A stretch of DNA of 64,000 bases from DATAOG01 sp963757395 (lineage in GTDB: Bacteria > Pseudomonadota > Alphaproteobacteria > Geminicoccales > Geminicoccaceae): assembly GCA_963757395.1 (NCBI GenBank), contig CAVWRK010000004.1:81405-145404 (forward strand). The letters are read 5' to 3'. Positions 45,434 to 54,940 of the stretch are shown here, piece after piece; the stretch's first letter is position 1; each line of letters opens with the position of its first letter. The position numbers and the translations under genes were made by a program. Below the pieces are notes generated by a model that was given only the letters and a program-made list of their open reading frames with translations, was not told the origin of the DNA and did no database searches.

Positions 45434-46490
45434 ATGAGAGCCGACAGCGGGCCGTCCCCCGATCGCCCGGCGCGCGGCCGCGCCCGCCCCCGGCGGGCCA
45501 GCCGCCGGATGGCTCGCGGCCGTTCCGGCGGGCGTACGGTGGGCGCTCGGCGCCGTCGCCATGGCGGCGCTGCCGTGGCTCACCTTCAACGACTACCAGC
45601 ACTACCTGCTCGAACATCATGATGATCAACATCATCCTGGCGGTCGGGCTGAACATCGTGAAGGGCTTCTGCGGCCAGGTCACCGTCGGCCACATCGCGC
45701 TGGCCGCCATCGGCGCCTACTCCTCGGCCGTGCTGACCGTGAACTTCGGCTTCCCGTTCTGGATCGCGTTGCCCTGCGCGATGCTGATCGCGGGCTTCGC
45801 CGGGATCGTCGTCGGCGTGCCGTCGTTCCGGCTCGAGGGCGCCTATCTCGCGCTCGCCACGCTGGGCCTCGCCGAGGCGGTGCGCATCTTCATCTCGGCG
45901 ACCAACTATCTCGGCGCCGCCGAGGGCTTCGGCAACATCCCGGCGCCGCGCATCGGCGCCTTCGTGATGGACGATCACATCGCCTACTATTACGTCACGA
46001 TGCCGCTCGCGCTGCTCGGCATCTTCATCTCCTTCAGCATCCTGCGCTCGCGACGTCGGCCGCGCGTTCCGCGCGGTGCGCGAGGACGTGATGGCGGCCG
46101 CCGCGGTCGGCATCAACGTGCGCAAGTACAAGCTGCTCGCCTTCGTCATCAGCGCGCTCTACGCCGGCTGCGCCGGCAGCCTGATGGCCCACCTGGCGCC
46201 GGGCTTCCTGCACCCCAACAGCTTCACGATCGTCGAGATGGTGACCGTGCTTGCTGATGATCGTGATGGGCGGCATCGGCCACGTCTGGGGCGGCGTGAT
46301 CGGCGCCGTGATCGTCACCATCGTGTTCGACCTGACCCGCGAGTGGCAGCAGTATCAGCTGATCGTCTTCGGCATGGTGGTGGTGCTGACCGTGCTCTAT
46401 CTGCCGCGCGGCATCGGCGGGCTGATCGACCGCTATCTCGCGCGCCGGCGCTTCGTCGCGATCCGCAAGGCGAGGCGCGATGCTGCTTGA
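45434..46490 (+). pseudogene. livM: Branched-chain amino acid-type ABC transporter permease, three or more frameshifts
   Basis: LivM-family coding is spread over several frames. WALGAVAMAALPWLTFNDYQ is followed by an extra base near 45611, then INIILAVGLNIVKGFCGQVT to LGIFISFSILRS. An extra base near 46050 leads to REDVMAAAAVGINVRKYKLL to NSFTIVEMVTVL, and another near 46251 leads to LMIVMGGIGHVWGGVIGAVI and the stop at 46490. The N-terminus is uncertain; an ATG at 45434 would need one more shift in a CCCCC run near 45490. All pieces are collinear with one permease, so removing one base at each site restores an intact gene. Confidence 0.75.
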
Positions 46491-47285
46491 GACGGAACGG
46501 GGCTGACCAAGCGCTTCGGCGGCCTGGTCGCGGTCTCGAACCTCGATCTCGCGATCGAGGCCGGCGAGGTGCGCGGCATCATCGGCCCCAACGGCTCGGG
46601 CAAGAGCACGGTGTTCAACCTGATCTCGGGGATCTACAAGGCGGAGCGTGGCGGCCGCGTGCTGTTCGAGGGCGAGGAGATCACCAACCGCGAGCCGCAC
46701 GAGATCGCGCGGCGCGGGCTCGCCCGCACCTTCCAGATGCTGCGCCTGTTCCACGAGATGACGGTGCTCGAGAACCTGCTGGTCGGCCATCACGCCTATC
46801 GTCGGCTATGGCTTCGGGCGCGCGATGATCGGCGCGCGCAGCGTCGCACGATGGAGGAGCGCCGCATCCGGGACGAGATGAGCGAGCTTCTGGAGCTGAT
46901 CGGGCTCGCCGACTACGCGGGCCTGCCGGCGGGCGAGCTGTCCGGCGGGCAGCGCCGGCTGCTCTCGCTCGGCCGCGCGATCGCGATGCGGCCGAAGCTC
47001 CTGATGCTCGACGAGCCGGCGGCCGGCCTGTCGCCGGTCAACGTCGACAACCTCTTGACCACGGTGCTGGCGCTAAAGGAGCGTTACGGACTGACGCTGG
47101 TGATCGTCGAGCACATCCTGCGCGTGGTGATGGAGACCTGCGATACGGTCACCGTGCTGGAGCATGGCGAGAAGATCGCCGAGGGGCCGCCCGCGGTGAT
47201 CAAGGACGATCACCGCGTGATCGAGGCTTATCTCGGCAAGGAGATGGACGATGCCGAGGTGCGCCGTTTCCTCAGGGCGTCGTGA
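46480..47285 (+). pseudogene. livG: Branched-chain amino acid-type ABC transporter ATPase, multiple frameshifts
   Basis: From the ATG at 46480, which overlaps the livM stop, the frame reads MLLETERG. One missing base near 46502 then leads to LTKRFGGLVAVSNLDLAI, Walker A GPNGSGKSTVF and RTFQMLRLFHEMTVLENLL. Between about 46800 and 46850 the frame is off by one and then restored: the alternative reading YVGYGFGRAMIGARS fits the family far better than the actual RRLWLRARDDRRAQRR. After that come LSGGQRRLLSLGRAIAM, Walker B LLMLDEPAAGLS and VIVEHILRVVM. The compensating pair suggests sequence error or long coexistence. Confidence 0.78.
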
Positions 47286-47317
47286 ATTCGAGACGGAGCC
47301 TGACATCGAGATGGCCT

Positions 47318-48269
47318 ATGCAACGACCCGAGGTCGTGATCGTCGGCGCGGGCGCGATGGGCGGCCTGTTCGGGGCGCTGCTCGCCGAGGGCGGGCTCGA
47401 GGTCACGCTGGTCGACCTCTGGCGCGAGCACATCGAGGCGATCCGCGCCAGCGGGCTGTGCGCTGGTCGGCTACGGCGGCGAGCGCTCGATTGCGGTCGG
47501 GGCGACCACCGATGCGGGCGAGATCCGGGCGTGCGATGTCGTGCTGTTCCAGTGCAAGGCCTTCGCCAACGAAGCGGCGGCCACCAGCGTCCGCCATCTG
47601 TTCGCCGGCAGGACCGTCGCCGTGAGCTTCCAGAACGGCCTCGGCAACGAGGAGGTGCTGGCCGGCGTGCTCGGCGCGGACAACGTGCTGGGCGGGCTTA
47701 CCGCGCAGGGGGCCCTGGTCGAGGCGCCGGGCGTGGTGCGCAACTTCGGCGACCTGCCGACTTATGTCGGCGAGCTCGGCGGCGGGATCTCCGAGCGCGC
47801 GACGGCGCTTGCCGAGGCGTTCACCCGCCACGGCCTGCCGACCCACGCCAGCGCCGACATCCGACGCGACAAATGGAAAAAGCTGTTCGGCAATGTCGGC
47901 CTCAGTGCGCTCTCGGGCGCGACCGACCTCGCCTCGGTCGACATCGTCGCCGTCCCCGAGCTGCGGGCGACCGTGTTCCGGGCGGTCGGCGAGGCCGACG
48001 CCGTGGCGCGCGCGAGCGGCTTCGACATCGACGACCAGGAGGCGCAGGAAGTGCTGATGCGGCTGATCGACCCGGCGGGCGGCGGTACCGGGACCAGCAA
48101 GTCATCGCTCTGCGCCGATCTCGCCCGTCGGCGCCGGACCGAGGTCGACACGATCTACGGCCGCGTCGCCGAGCTCGGGCGCCGGCACGACGTGCCCACG
48201 CCGACCATCGACACCCTGATCGCGATCGTGAAGGGGCTCGAGTCCCGCTACCTGACGCACCCGGCGTGA
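47318..48269 (+). pseudogene. Ketopantoate reductase-like 2-dehydropantoate 2-reductase family, one frameshift
   Basis: A PanE/ApbA-family NADPH-dependent reductase. The first frame has VVIVGAGAMGGLFGALLAEG and ends IEAIRASGL. One extra T near 47459 leads to ALVGYGGERSIAVGATTDAG, then VLFQCKAFANEAAATS, VSFQNGLGNEEVL, the catalytic-Lys region DIRRDKWKKLFGN and GTSKSSLCADLARRRRTEVD. In catabolic clusters such proteins often reduce 2-oxoacids other than ketopantoate. It begins 33 bases after livG and ends 13 bases before the acyl-CoA dehydrogenase. Confidence 0.78.
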
Positions 48270-48282
48270 GGAAGGCTCCGCC

Positions 48283-49456
48283 TTGGATTTCGCGCTGAGC
48301 GAAACGCAGAAGCTCCTGATCGAGACCGCACGGCAGTTCGTCACGGCGGAGCTGGTCCCGCTCGAGGCGGCGGTCGAGGAGCAGGGCCGGCTCGATCCCG
48401 CGAGCGCGCGCGCGATCTTCGAGAAGTCGCGCCGCCTCGGCCTCTACGCCACCAACATCCCCGAAGAGTATGGCGGCGGCGGTCTCTCGGCGGTCGACAG
48501 CTGCCTGGTCGAGGAGCAGTTCGGCCACACCACCGACATCCTGATCCGGCGCGCCTTCGGCAACGTCTACGAGGTCCTGCTGGCGTGCGACGAGGCCCAG
48601 AAGGAGCGCTGGCTGCTGCCGACGGTGCGCGGCGAGCGCACCTGCTCGATCTGCCTGACCGAGCCGGAGGCGGGCTCGGATGCGGCCGCGATCCGCACCC
48701 GCGCGGTGCGTGACGGCGGCGGGCTGGCTCCTGTCGGGGAGCAAGTCCTTCATCAGCGACGGGCTGTACTCGGACTTCTTCGTGGTGACCGCGGTGACCG
48801 ACCCGCAGGCCGGCGCGCGCGGCATCTCGCTGTTCCTGGTCGACAAGGAGACGCCGGGCCTCACGGTCGGCCGCGACCTGCCGATGATGGGGCTGCGCGG
48901 CACGAGCCATGTCGAGCTGGCGTTCGACGAGATCCGGCTCGGGCCGGAGCATCTGCTCGGGCCGGAAGGCGGCGGGCTCAAGCTCGCGTTCGACACGCTC
49001 GGCCGCATCCGGCTCGCCCACATCGGCGCGCGCGCGATCGGCAAGGCCATGCGCCTGCTCGGCCTGATGACCGACCACGCGCGCGAGCGGCGCCAGTTCG
49101 GCCGCCCGATCGCCGATTTCCAGATGATCCAGCAGATGCTCGCCGACAGCGCGATCGAGATCGAGATGGCCCGGCTCCTGGTCCTGCGCGCGGCGCATGC
49201 GATCGACGCGGGCGGGCCCGCGCGCGAGCGCATCTCGATGGTCAAGGTCGCCGCTGCCGAGACGCTCGGCCGGGTCGCCGACCGCGCGGTGCAGGTGTTC
49301 GGCGGCATGGGCTACTGCCGGGAGCTGCCGATCGAGCGGCTCTATCGGGACGCGCGCATCTTCCGCATCTACGATGGCACCTCGGAGATCCACCGCACCG
49401 TGGTCGCGCGCGGCCTGTTGGCGCAAGGCGCGGCGCTGGTGGATCCGGCGGGCTGA
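48283..49456 (+). pseudogene. Acyl-CoA dehydrogenase, one frameshift
   Basis: An FAD-dependent acyl-CoA dehydrogenase that feeds ETF. The first frame begins at a TTG (DFALSETQKLLIETARQF) and has LTEPEAGSDAAAIRTRAV. One extra G near 48721 leads to WLLSGSKSFISDGLYSDFFV, RERRQFGRPIADFQMIQQML, QVFGGMGYCRELPIERLYRD and YDGTSEIHRTVVARGL, the conserved C-terminal motif. Repaired length is about 390 residues, as expected. The ETF-QO gene at 23-24.7 kb would receive its electrons. Confidence 0.82.
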
Positions 49457-49465
49457 GGAGCATCG

Positions 49466-51011
49466 ATGGCGCTCGACAAGTTCGTCGCCGCCGCGGATGC
49501 GGTCGCGCTGATCCGCGATCGCGACACGGTCGCCCTGATCGGCGGCGGCGGCGGGCTGGTCGAGGCGTCGTGCCTGTTCGCCGCGGTCGAGAAGCGCTTC
49601 CTCGAGACCGGCCATCCGCGCGATCTGTGGGTCGTGCACGCGCTCGGCATCGGCGACCGCAAGACCCGCGGTATGAACTGCTTCGCCCACGAGGGCATGG
49701 TGCGGCGCGTGATCGGCGGCCATTGGGTGTGGTCGCCCCGTATGCAGGAGCTGGCGCGCGACGAGAAGATCGAGGCCTACGTGCTGCCGGGCGGTGTGGT
49801 GATGCAGCTGTTCCGCGAGATCGGCGCCAGGCGCCCGGGCCTGTTCAGCCATGTCGGGCTCGGCACCTTCGTCGACCCGCGCCAGGGCGGCGGCAAGATG
49901 AACGCGCGCGCCACCGAGGATCTCGTCGAGCTGGTCGAGATCGCCGGTCAGGAATGGCTGCGCTACAAGCCCTTCCCGGTCGACATAGCGCTGATCCGCG
50001 GCTCCTATGCCGACGCGCACGGCAACATCTGCCTCGACCAGGAGGCGGCGAACCTCGAGATCTATGCGGTGGCGCTGGCGGCGCACAACTCGGGTGGCAA
50101 GGTGATCGCGCAGGTGCGCACCGCGGTCGAGGTCGGCGCGCTGCCGGCGCGCGCGGTGCGGGTGCCGGGCGCGATCGTCGATGCGGTCGTGGTCGACCCC
50201 GAGCAGCGCCTGACCTACGACATCGTCTACGACCCGACGATGACGGGCGAGCTGCGCGGGCCGGTGCCGGTCGAGCCGCCGCAGCCGTTCTCGGTGCGCC
50301 AGGCGATCGCGCGCCGGGCGGCCGAGGAGCTGAGCGAAGGCGACGTCGTCAACTACGGCTTCGGCATTCCCGACGCGATCGCGAAGCTGGTCGCCGGGCG
50401 CGGCGTGGCCGAGCGCTACTACCAGACGATCGAGCACGGCACCTACGGCGGCAGCCTGCTGGACGGCTTCCTGTTCGGCTTCGCGCGCAACCCGAGCGCG
50501 ATGATCGACGCGCCCTCGCAGTTCGACTTCTATGCCGGCGGCGGGCTCGACGTGGCGTTCCTGGGTTTCGGCGAGGCCGACGCGCACGGTCACGTCAACG
50601 TCTCCAAGCTCGGCGGCACGATCGTCGGCCCGGGCGGCTTCATGGACATCGCGCAGAACGCCCGCAAGGTGGTGTTCTGCGGCACCTTCGATGCCAAGAA
50701 CGCGGACTATGCGACCGGCGACGGCACTTTGCGCATCCTGCGCCACGGCGAGGTGCGCAAGCTGGTCGAGGCGGTGCGTCAGATCACGTTCTCGGGCAGC
50801 GAGGCCTTGCGCGCCGGACACGAGGCGCTCTACGTGACCGAGCGGGCGGTGTTCCGGCTGACGCCGGACGGCATGGTCCTGAGCCGAGGTTGCGCCGGGG
50901 GTCGACGTGCGCCGCGACGTTCTCGAACGGATGGACTTCGCCCCGCTGGTGCCGCGCGCGCCGGCGCTGATGGCGGCGGAGCATTTCATGGCAGGGGAGG
51001 CCGCTGGATGA
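49466..51011 (+). pseudogene. Fused-subunit acyl-CoA:carboxylate CoA transferase, frameshift near the end
   Basis: A 515-residue family I CoA transferase with alpha and beta halves fused, as in propionate/acetate CoA transferases (YdiF/PCT type). Motifs include DTVALIGGGGGLVEASCLFA, the beta-half GDVVNYGFGIPDAIAK and the catalytic Glu in TIEHGTYGGSLLDG. One extra C near 50884 shifts only the last about 40 residues; the second frame ends RMDFAPLVPRAPALMAAEHF before the stop at 51011. It starts nine bases after the acyl-CoA dehydrogenase and overlaps the next ATG (ATGA), so it is part of one long operon. Confidence 0.82.
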
Positions 51012-52093
51012 CGCCACTCAGGATCGGCCTGATCGGGGCCGGGCAGATCGGCCGTCGCCATCTCGACGTGATCCTGCCGGACCCCGCCTATGCCGCCGCG
51101 GCGATCGCCGATCCGGCGCCGGCGGCCGCCGCGCTCGCGCGCGAGCACGCCATCCCGTACTTCGCTGACGCCGGGCAGATGCTCGACGAGGTACGGCCGG
51201 ATGGCGCGATCGTCGCCTCGCCGAACCAGCACCATCGCGCGGGCGGTCTCGCCTGCATCGAGCGCGGCGTGCCGGTCCTGATCGAGAAGCCGCTCGCCGA
51301 CGCGCTGGCCGACGCGCTCGAGATCACCGAGGCGGCAGCGCGGGCCGGCGTGCCGGTGCTGGTCGGCCACCACCGGCGCCACAACCCGATCATGCGCAAG
51401 GCCGCCGAGCTGATCGAAGGCGGCGCGGTCGGGCGGGTGACCGCGGTCGCCTGCCTGTGGCTTGCCCGCAAGCCCGACGGTTATTTCGACGTCGCCTGGC
51501 GGCGCGCGGCCGGCGGCGGGCCGGTGCTGATCAACGCCATTCACGAGATCGACAGCCTGCGCATGCTGTGCGGCGAGATCGACAGCGTGCAGGCGGCGAC
51601 CGCCGATGGCGCGCGGCAGTTCGCGGTCGAGGACACGGCGGCTGCCGTGCTGCGCTTCGCGAGCGGCGCGCTCGGCACGCTGACCCTCTCGGACGCGGTC
51701 TCGGCGCCCTGGAGCTGGGAGTGGAACTCGCGGGAGAACCCGTTCTATCCTCATGAGCCGGAGAGCAGCCTGCTCATCACCGGCACGCGCGGCGCGCTGA
51801 CCGTGCCGGGGCTGGAGCACTGGTGGCATGAGCCGGGACAGGGTTGGGGCGAGCCGCTGACGCGGCGCCGGGTGCCGGTCGCATTGGGAGATCCGTACGT
51901 GCAGCAGATGGCCAATTTCGCCGCGGTGATCCGCGGCCGGGCGCAGCCGGTGGTGAGCGGGCTCGAGGGCGCGCGGACGCTGGCGGCGACGCTCGCGATC
52001 AAGGAGTCGGCGGCGCGCGGTGCTGCGGTCGCGATCGCGGACGTGATCGCCGCGGCGCGCGGGGCGGCGCCGGGCGCGCAGGGGCTCGCGTGA
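51008..52093 (+). CDS. Gfo/Idh/MocA family oxidoreductase
   Basis: A 361-residue NAD(P)-dependent sugar/cyclitol dehydrogenase-type protein. The Rossmann motif is RIGLIGAGQIGRRHLD, the signature EKP is in VPVLIEKPLADALAD, and the second domain has GHHRRHNPIMRKAAELIEGG. It overlaps both neighbours by one to four bases (CoA transferase upstream, AroE homologue downstream), so it is translationally coupled. Substrates in this family are usually pyranoses, inositols or related rings. Confidence 0.85.
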   Translation: MTPLRIGLIGAGQIGRRHLDVILPDPAYAAAAIADPAPAAAALAREHAIPYFADAGQMLDEVRPDGAIVASPNQHHRAGGLACIERGVPVLIEKPLADALADALEITEAAARAGVPVLVGHHRRHNPIMRKAAELIEGGAVGRVTAVACLWLARKPDGYFDVAWRRAAGGGPVLINAIHEIDSLRMLCGEIDSVQAATADGARQFAVEDTAAAVLRFASGALGTLTLSDAVSAPWSWEWNSRENPFYPHEPESSLLITGTRGALTVPGLEHWWHEPGQGWGEPLTRRRVPVALGDPYVQQMANFAAVIRGRAQPVVSGLEGARTLAATLAIKESAARGAAVAIADVIAAARGAAPGAQGLA

Positions 52094-52929
52094 TGGGCGC
52101 GCAGACGCGCAGGGCCTGCGTGATGGGCTGGCCGGCCCGGCAGTCCAAGGGCCCGATCATGCACGGCTACTGGATCGAGCGTTACGGCATCGACGGCGAG
52201 TACCGGATCGAAGAGGTCCCGCCCGAGGCGTTTCCGGCGTTCCTCGCCGACCTCGCCGGCCACGGCTACGTCGGCGGCAACGTCACGACGCCGCACAAAG
52301 TCGTGGCGCTCGAATGCTCGCAGCCGGACGAACGCGCGCGCGCGATCGGCGCCGCCAACACGCTGTGGCTCGACGATGGCGTGCTGCGCTCGACCAACAC
52401 CGATGGCGAGGGCTTCTTTCGCAACCTCGACCTGACGACCCCTGGCTGGAACGCCGATCTCGGCAGCGTGCTCGTGGTCGGCGCCGGTGGTGCGGCGCGT
52501 GCGATCGTCTACGGCCTGCGCGAGCGTGGCGCCGAGCAGATCAACCTCGTCAACCGCACGCCGGCGCACGCCGAAGCGCTGCGCGACGCCTTCGGCCCGC
52601 GGGTCCGCCCGCGCAGCTTCGACGAGCTCGCCGGCCTGATCCCGGACGCCCGCCTGATCGTCAACACCAGCAAGCTCGGTATGACGGGCAACCCGGACCT
52701 GCCCTGGGACCTGAGCCGGGCGCGTCCGGACGCGGTCGTGTCCGACATCGTCTACCTGCCGCTCGAGACCTCGCTGCTGGCGGCAGCCCGGCGCCACGGC
52801 CTGCGCACGACCGACGGCGTCGGGATGCTGCTGCACCAGGCCGGGCGCGGCTTCTCCTTATGGTTCGGGGTCGAGCCCGAGGTGACCGAGGAGCAGCGCG
52901 CCCGGGTCCTGGCGGCGCTGGCGCCCTAA
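52093..52929 (+). CDS. aroE: Shikimate/quinate dehydrogenase homologue (AroE family)
   Basis: A 278-residue AroE-family enzyme, NAD(P)-dependent. The catalytic Lys and Asp are present in GGNVTTPHKVVAL and STNTDGEGFF, the cofactor motif is VVGAGGAARAIVYGL, and LLHQAGRGFSLWFGV closes the active site. The SxS motif that binds the substrate carboxylate (SKSP in E. coli AroE) reads SKGP, so the second Ser is Gly. The context is catabolic, last in a CoA-transferase/Gfo-Idh operon, so a quinate- or cyclitol-type dehydrogenase is more likely than the biosynthetic enzyme. The stop overlaps the convergent gene by four bases. Confidence 0.85.
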   Translation: MGAQTRRACVMGWPARQSKGPIMHGYWIERYGIDGEYRIEEVPPEAFPAFLADLAGHGYVGGNVTTPHKVVALECSQPDERARAIGAANTLWLDDGVLRSTNTDGEGFFRNLDLTTPGWNADLGSVLVVGAGGAARAIVYGLRERGAEQINLVNRTPAHAEALRDAFGPRVRPRSFDELAGLIPDARLIVNTSKLGMTGNPDLPWDLSRARPDAVVSDIVYLPLETSLLAAARRHGLRTTDGVGMLLHQAGRGFSLWFGVEPEVTEEQRARVLAALAP

Positions 52930-53918
52930 GCGTCGAGCCGGATGCGGCGACCTTCGCGGATCGAGCGCTGAGCGGCCTCGGCCAGCCGCTGCGCGGCGAG
53001 ACCATCCTCGAGGCTCGCGAGCTCCGGTGTCTGGCCTGTCTCCAGCGCGCGCACGAAGCGTTCGAGCTCTTCGGCATAGGTCGGCGCGAAGCGCGCCAGC
53101 CATCCCGGCAGCGGCGCCGCCTGCGTCAGGCCCGCCGAGCCGTAGCGGCTGAAGGGCGCATCCGGCGCCTGCGCGGTCTGCAGCATGCCGAGCGCGCCCA
53201 CCGCCTCCAGGCGTTCGTCCTGCCCGTAGGCCGCGCGCCAGCTGAAGTCGAGCTGGCAGAGCGCGCCGCCCGGCAGCGCGAGCGTGATCATCGCGACGTC
53301 GACCTCGCCCACCTCGGCGAAGGCGGGGTCGACCAGGGCCGCCCCCATCGCGTGCAGCTCCAGCGGATATTCGCCGGCGATCCAGCAGGCCAGATCGTAG
53401 AAATGGCTGCCCTTCTCGCCGAGCAGGCCGCCGGTCGCCTGCACCGAGTGGACGCTCGGCGGCGCTGCGCTGCGCGAGGTGATCAGGATCGCCTCGAGCC
53501 GGCCGATCTCACCGCTCGCGACGGCGTGCCGGATCGCGGCATAACCGCGGTCGAGCCGGCGGTTGAAGCCGATCGCGGTGATCAGCCCGGCTGTGTGCGC
53601 GGCACTCACGATCCGCCGGGCAGCGCCCAGATCCTTGGCGAGCGGCTTCTCGCACAAGAACGCCTTGCCGGCGGCGATGCAGGCTTGCGCCACCTCGCCA
53701 TGCGATGCGGTCGAGGACGCGATGACCGCCGCGTCGACGCCTTCGCCCAGGGCCTCGTCCAGCGAGCGTGCGGCCCGGGCGCCGTGCTTTTCGGCGAGTG
53801 CCGCCGCGGCCTCGTGGCGGGCGTCGTAGACCCAGTCGAGGCGCGCCCGTGGATGGGCGGCGATGTTGGCCGCATGCACCCCGCCGATGTTGCCGGCGCC
53901 AATCAGCGCGACCCTCAC
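52926..53918 (-). CDS. Gfo/Idh/MocA family oxidoreductase
   Basis: A 330-residue oxidoreductase with VALIGAGNIGGVHAANIAAH, the EKP signature in AFLCEKPLAKDLGAARRI and a C-terminal domain with GFNRRLDRGYAAIRHAV and GLLGEKGSHFYDLACWI (His/Asp region typical of inositol dehydrogenase-like members). The GTG start at 53918 overlaps the stop of the epimerase gene (GTGA). It is the last of three coupled genes transcribed leftwards. Confidence 0.85.
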   Translation of the reverse strand: MRVALIGAGNIGGVHAANIAAHPRARLDWVYDARHEAAAALAEKHGARAARSLDEALGEGVDAAVIASSTASHGEVAQACIAAGKAFLCEKPLAKDLGAARRIVSAAHTAGLITAIGFNRRLDRGYAAIRHAVASGEIGRLEAILITSRSAAPPSVHSVQATGGLLGEKGSHFYDLACWIAGEYPLELHAMGAALVDPAFAEVGEVDVAMITLALPGGALCQLDFSWRAAYGQDERLEAVGALGMLQTAQAPDAPFSRYGSAGLTQAAPLPGWLARFAPTYAEELERFVRALETGQTPELASLEDGLAAQRLAEAAQRSIREGRRIRLDA

Positions 53919-54940
53919 CACGGCGCCTGGCCTCCGGCTGGAGGTCGCGTGCGCAGCAGGCCGTTGGACGGAGGCGGCTCCAGATAGCTCGCGCGGTGGG
54001 CGCGCATCCAATCGGCGTAGGCCCTGACCCCGGCCGCCAGCGCCGACGGCGCCAGGACGAAGCCGGTGTCGTCGGCGAAGCGGGACCCGGCGAGCGGGCC
54101 GCGTGGCGCGGTGTAGGTCGACCAGGGCTCGCTGCCCGGGCCGAGCTCGATCACAGCACCCGGCACCGCCGCCTTGACCGCAGCGGCCACCTCGCCGGCG
54201 GTGAAGTTGACGCCGCAGCCGAGATGGTAGACGGCGTGGTTCAGCGCCGGCGCCCGGCAGGCCGCCAGCAATCCGGCCGCGACGTCGCCGACATAGGTGT
54301 AGCTCGCAGCCGCGTCGGCGCCGGACGGCTCGCGCAGCGGCAGGCCCGCCAGCGCGCTGCGCAGGAACATCGGGATCGGCCCACGCGTCGGCGAATCGCT
54401 GACCACCGGCGGCCCATAGACCCAGGAGATCCGGACCGCCGCGGCCTCGAGCTCGAACAGCGTCCGGTACATCCGCGTCAGCTGCTCGGCGCAGTGCTTG
54501 GTCGTGGCGTAAATGTTGACGGGCGTCGGCAAGGCGTCCTCCAGGATCGGCTCTGTGACGTCGGACAGCTGCTGGAAGACCGAGCCGGTGCTGATCAGGA
54601 TGAAGCGCCGCCAGCGGTGCCGCCGCGCCGCGTCGAGCAGGTTGGCGGTGGCGCCGATGTTGCTGTGGATCGCTGCGAGCGGCTGCGGTCGTGCGTAGGC
54701 CTCGTTGGAGATGGCGGCGGCGTGGATGCAGGCATCGACCGCGTGCTCCTCGGCCAGCCGCGCCACCGCCGCCGGATCCGCGAGATCGCAGCGCACCCAG
54801 GTGAGGCCCGCCGCCGCCGGGGTGTCGTCTTCGCCCGGCGCCTCGCGGTAGGACGCCACGACCGTATCGCCCGCCGCCAGCGCCTGGCGCACGACCTCGC
54901 GGGCGACATGCCCGGCGGCGCCGGTGACCAGGAGCTTCAT
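53915..54940 (-). CDS. NAD-dependent epimerase/dehydratase family protein
   Basis: A 341-residue extended SDR. The cofactor motif is LLVTGAAGHVAREVV, the catalytic pair is ISTGS and YATTKHCAEQ, and ISWVYGPP follows. Extended SDRs with this pattern act on nucleotide sugars, or on uronates and related sugars in catabolic operons. It overlaps its upstream neighbour by four bases and its downstream neighbour by four bases, so all three leftward genes are tightly coupled. Confidence 0.85.
   Translation of the reverse strand: MKLLVTGAAGHVAREVVRQALAAGDTVVASYREAPGEDDTPAAAGLTWVRCDLADPAAVARLAEEHAVDACIHAAAISNEAYARPQPLAAIHSNIGATANLLDAARRHRWRRFILISTGSVFQQLSDVTEPILEDALPTPVNIYATTKHCAEQLTRMYRTLFELEAAAVRISWVYGPPVVSDSPTRGPIPMFLRSALAGLPLREPSGADAAASYTYVGDVAAGLLAACRAPALNHAVYHLGCGVNFTAGEVAAAVKAAVPGAVIELGPGSEPWSTYTAPRGPLAGSRFADDTGFVLAPSALAAGVRAYADWMRAHRASYLEPPPSNGLLRTRPPAGGQAPW

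Noticed and set aside
46480..46510. Programmed ribosomal frameshifting in livG or livM
   Set aside because: No slippery heptamer, downstream pseudoknot or internal Shine-Dalgarno pattern was seen, and several independent shifts in one gene are hard to reconcile with it.
48341..51829. A leftward open frame of 1162 codons antisense to the acyl-CoA dehydrogenase and CoA transferase
   Set aside because: It is low-complexity (His/Arg/Ala/Asp-rich), has no motif, and lies opposite genes with clear family signatures. Long antisense frames are expected in GC-rich DNA.
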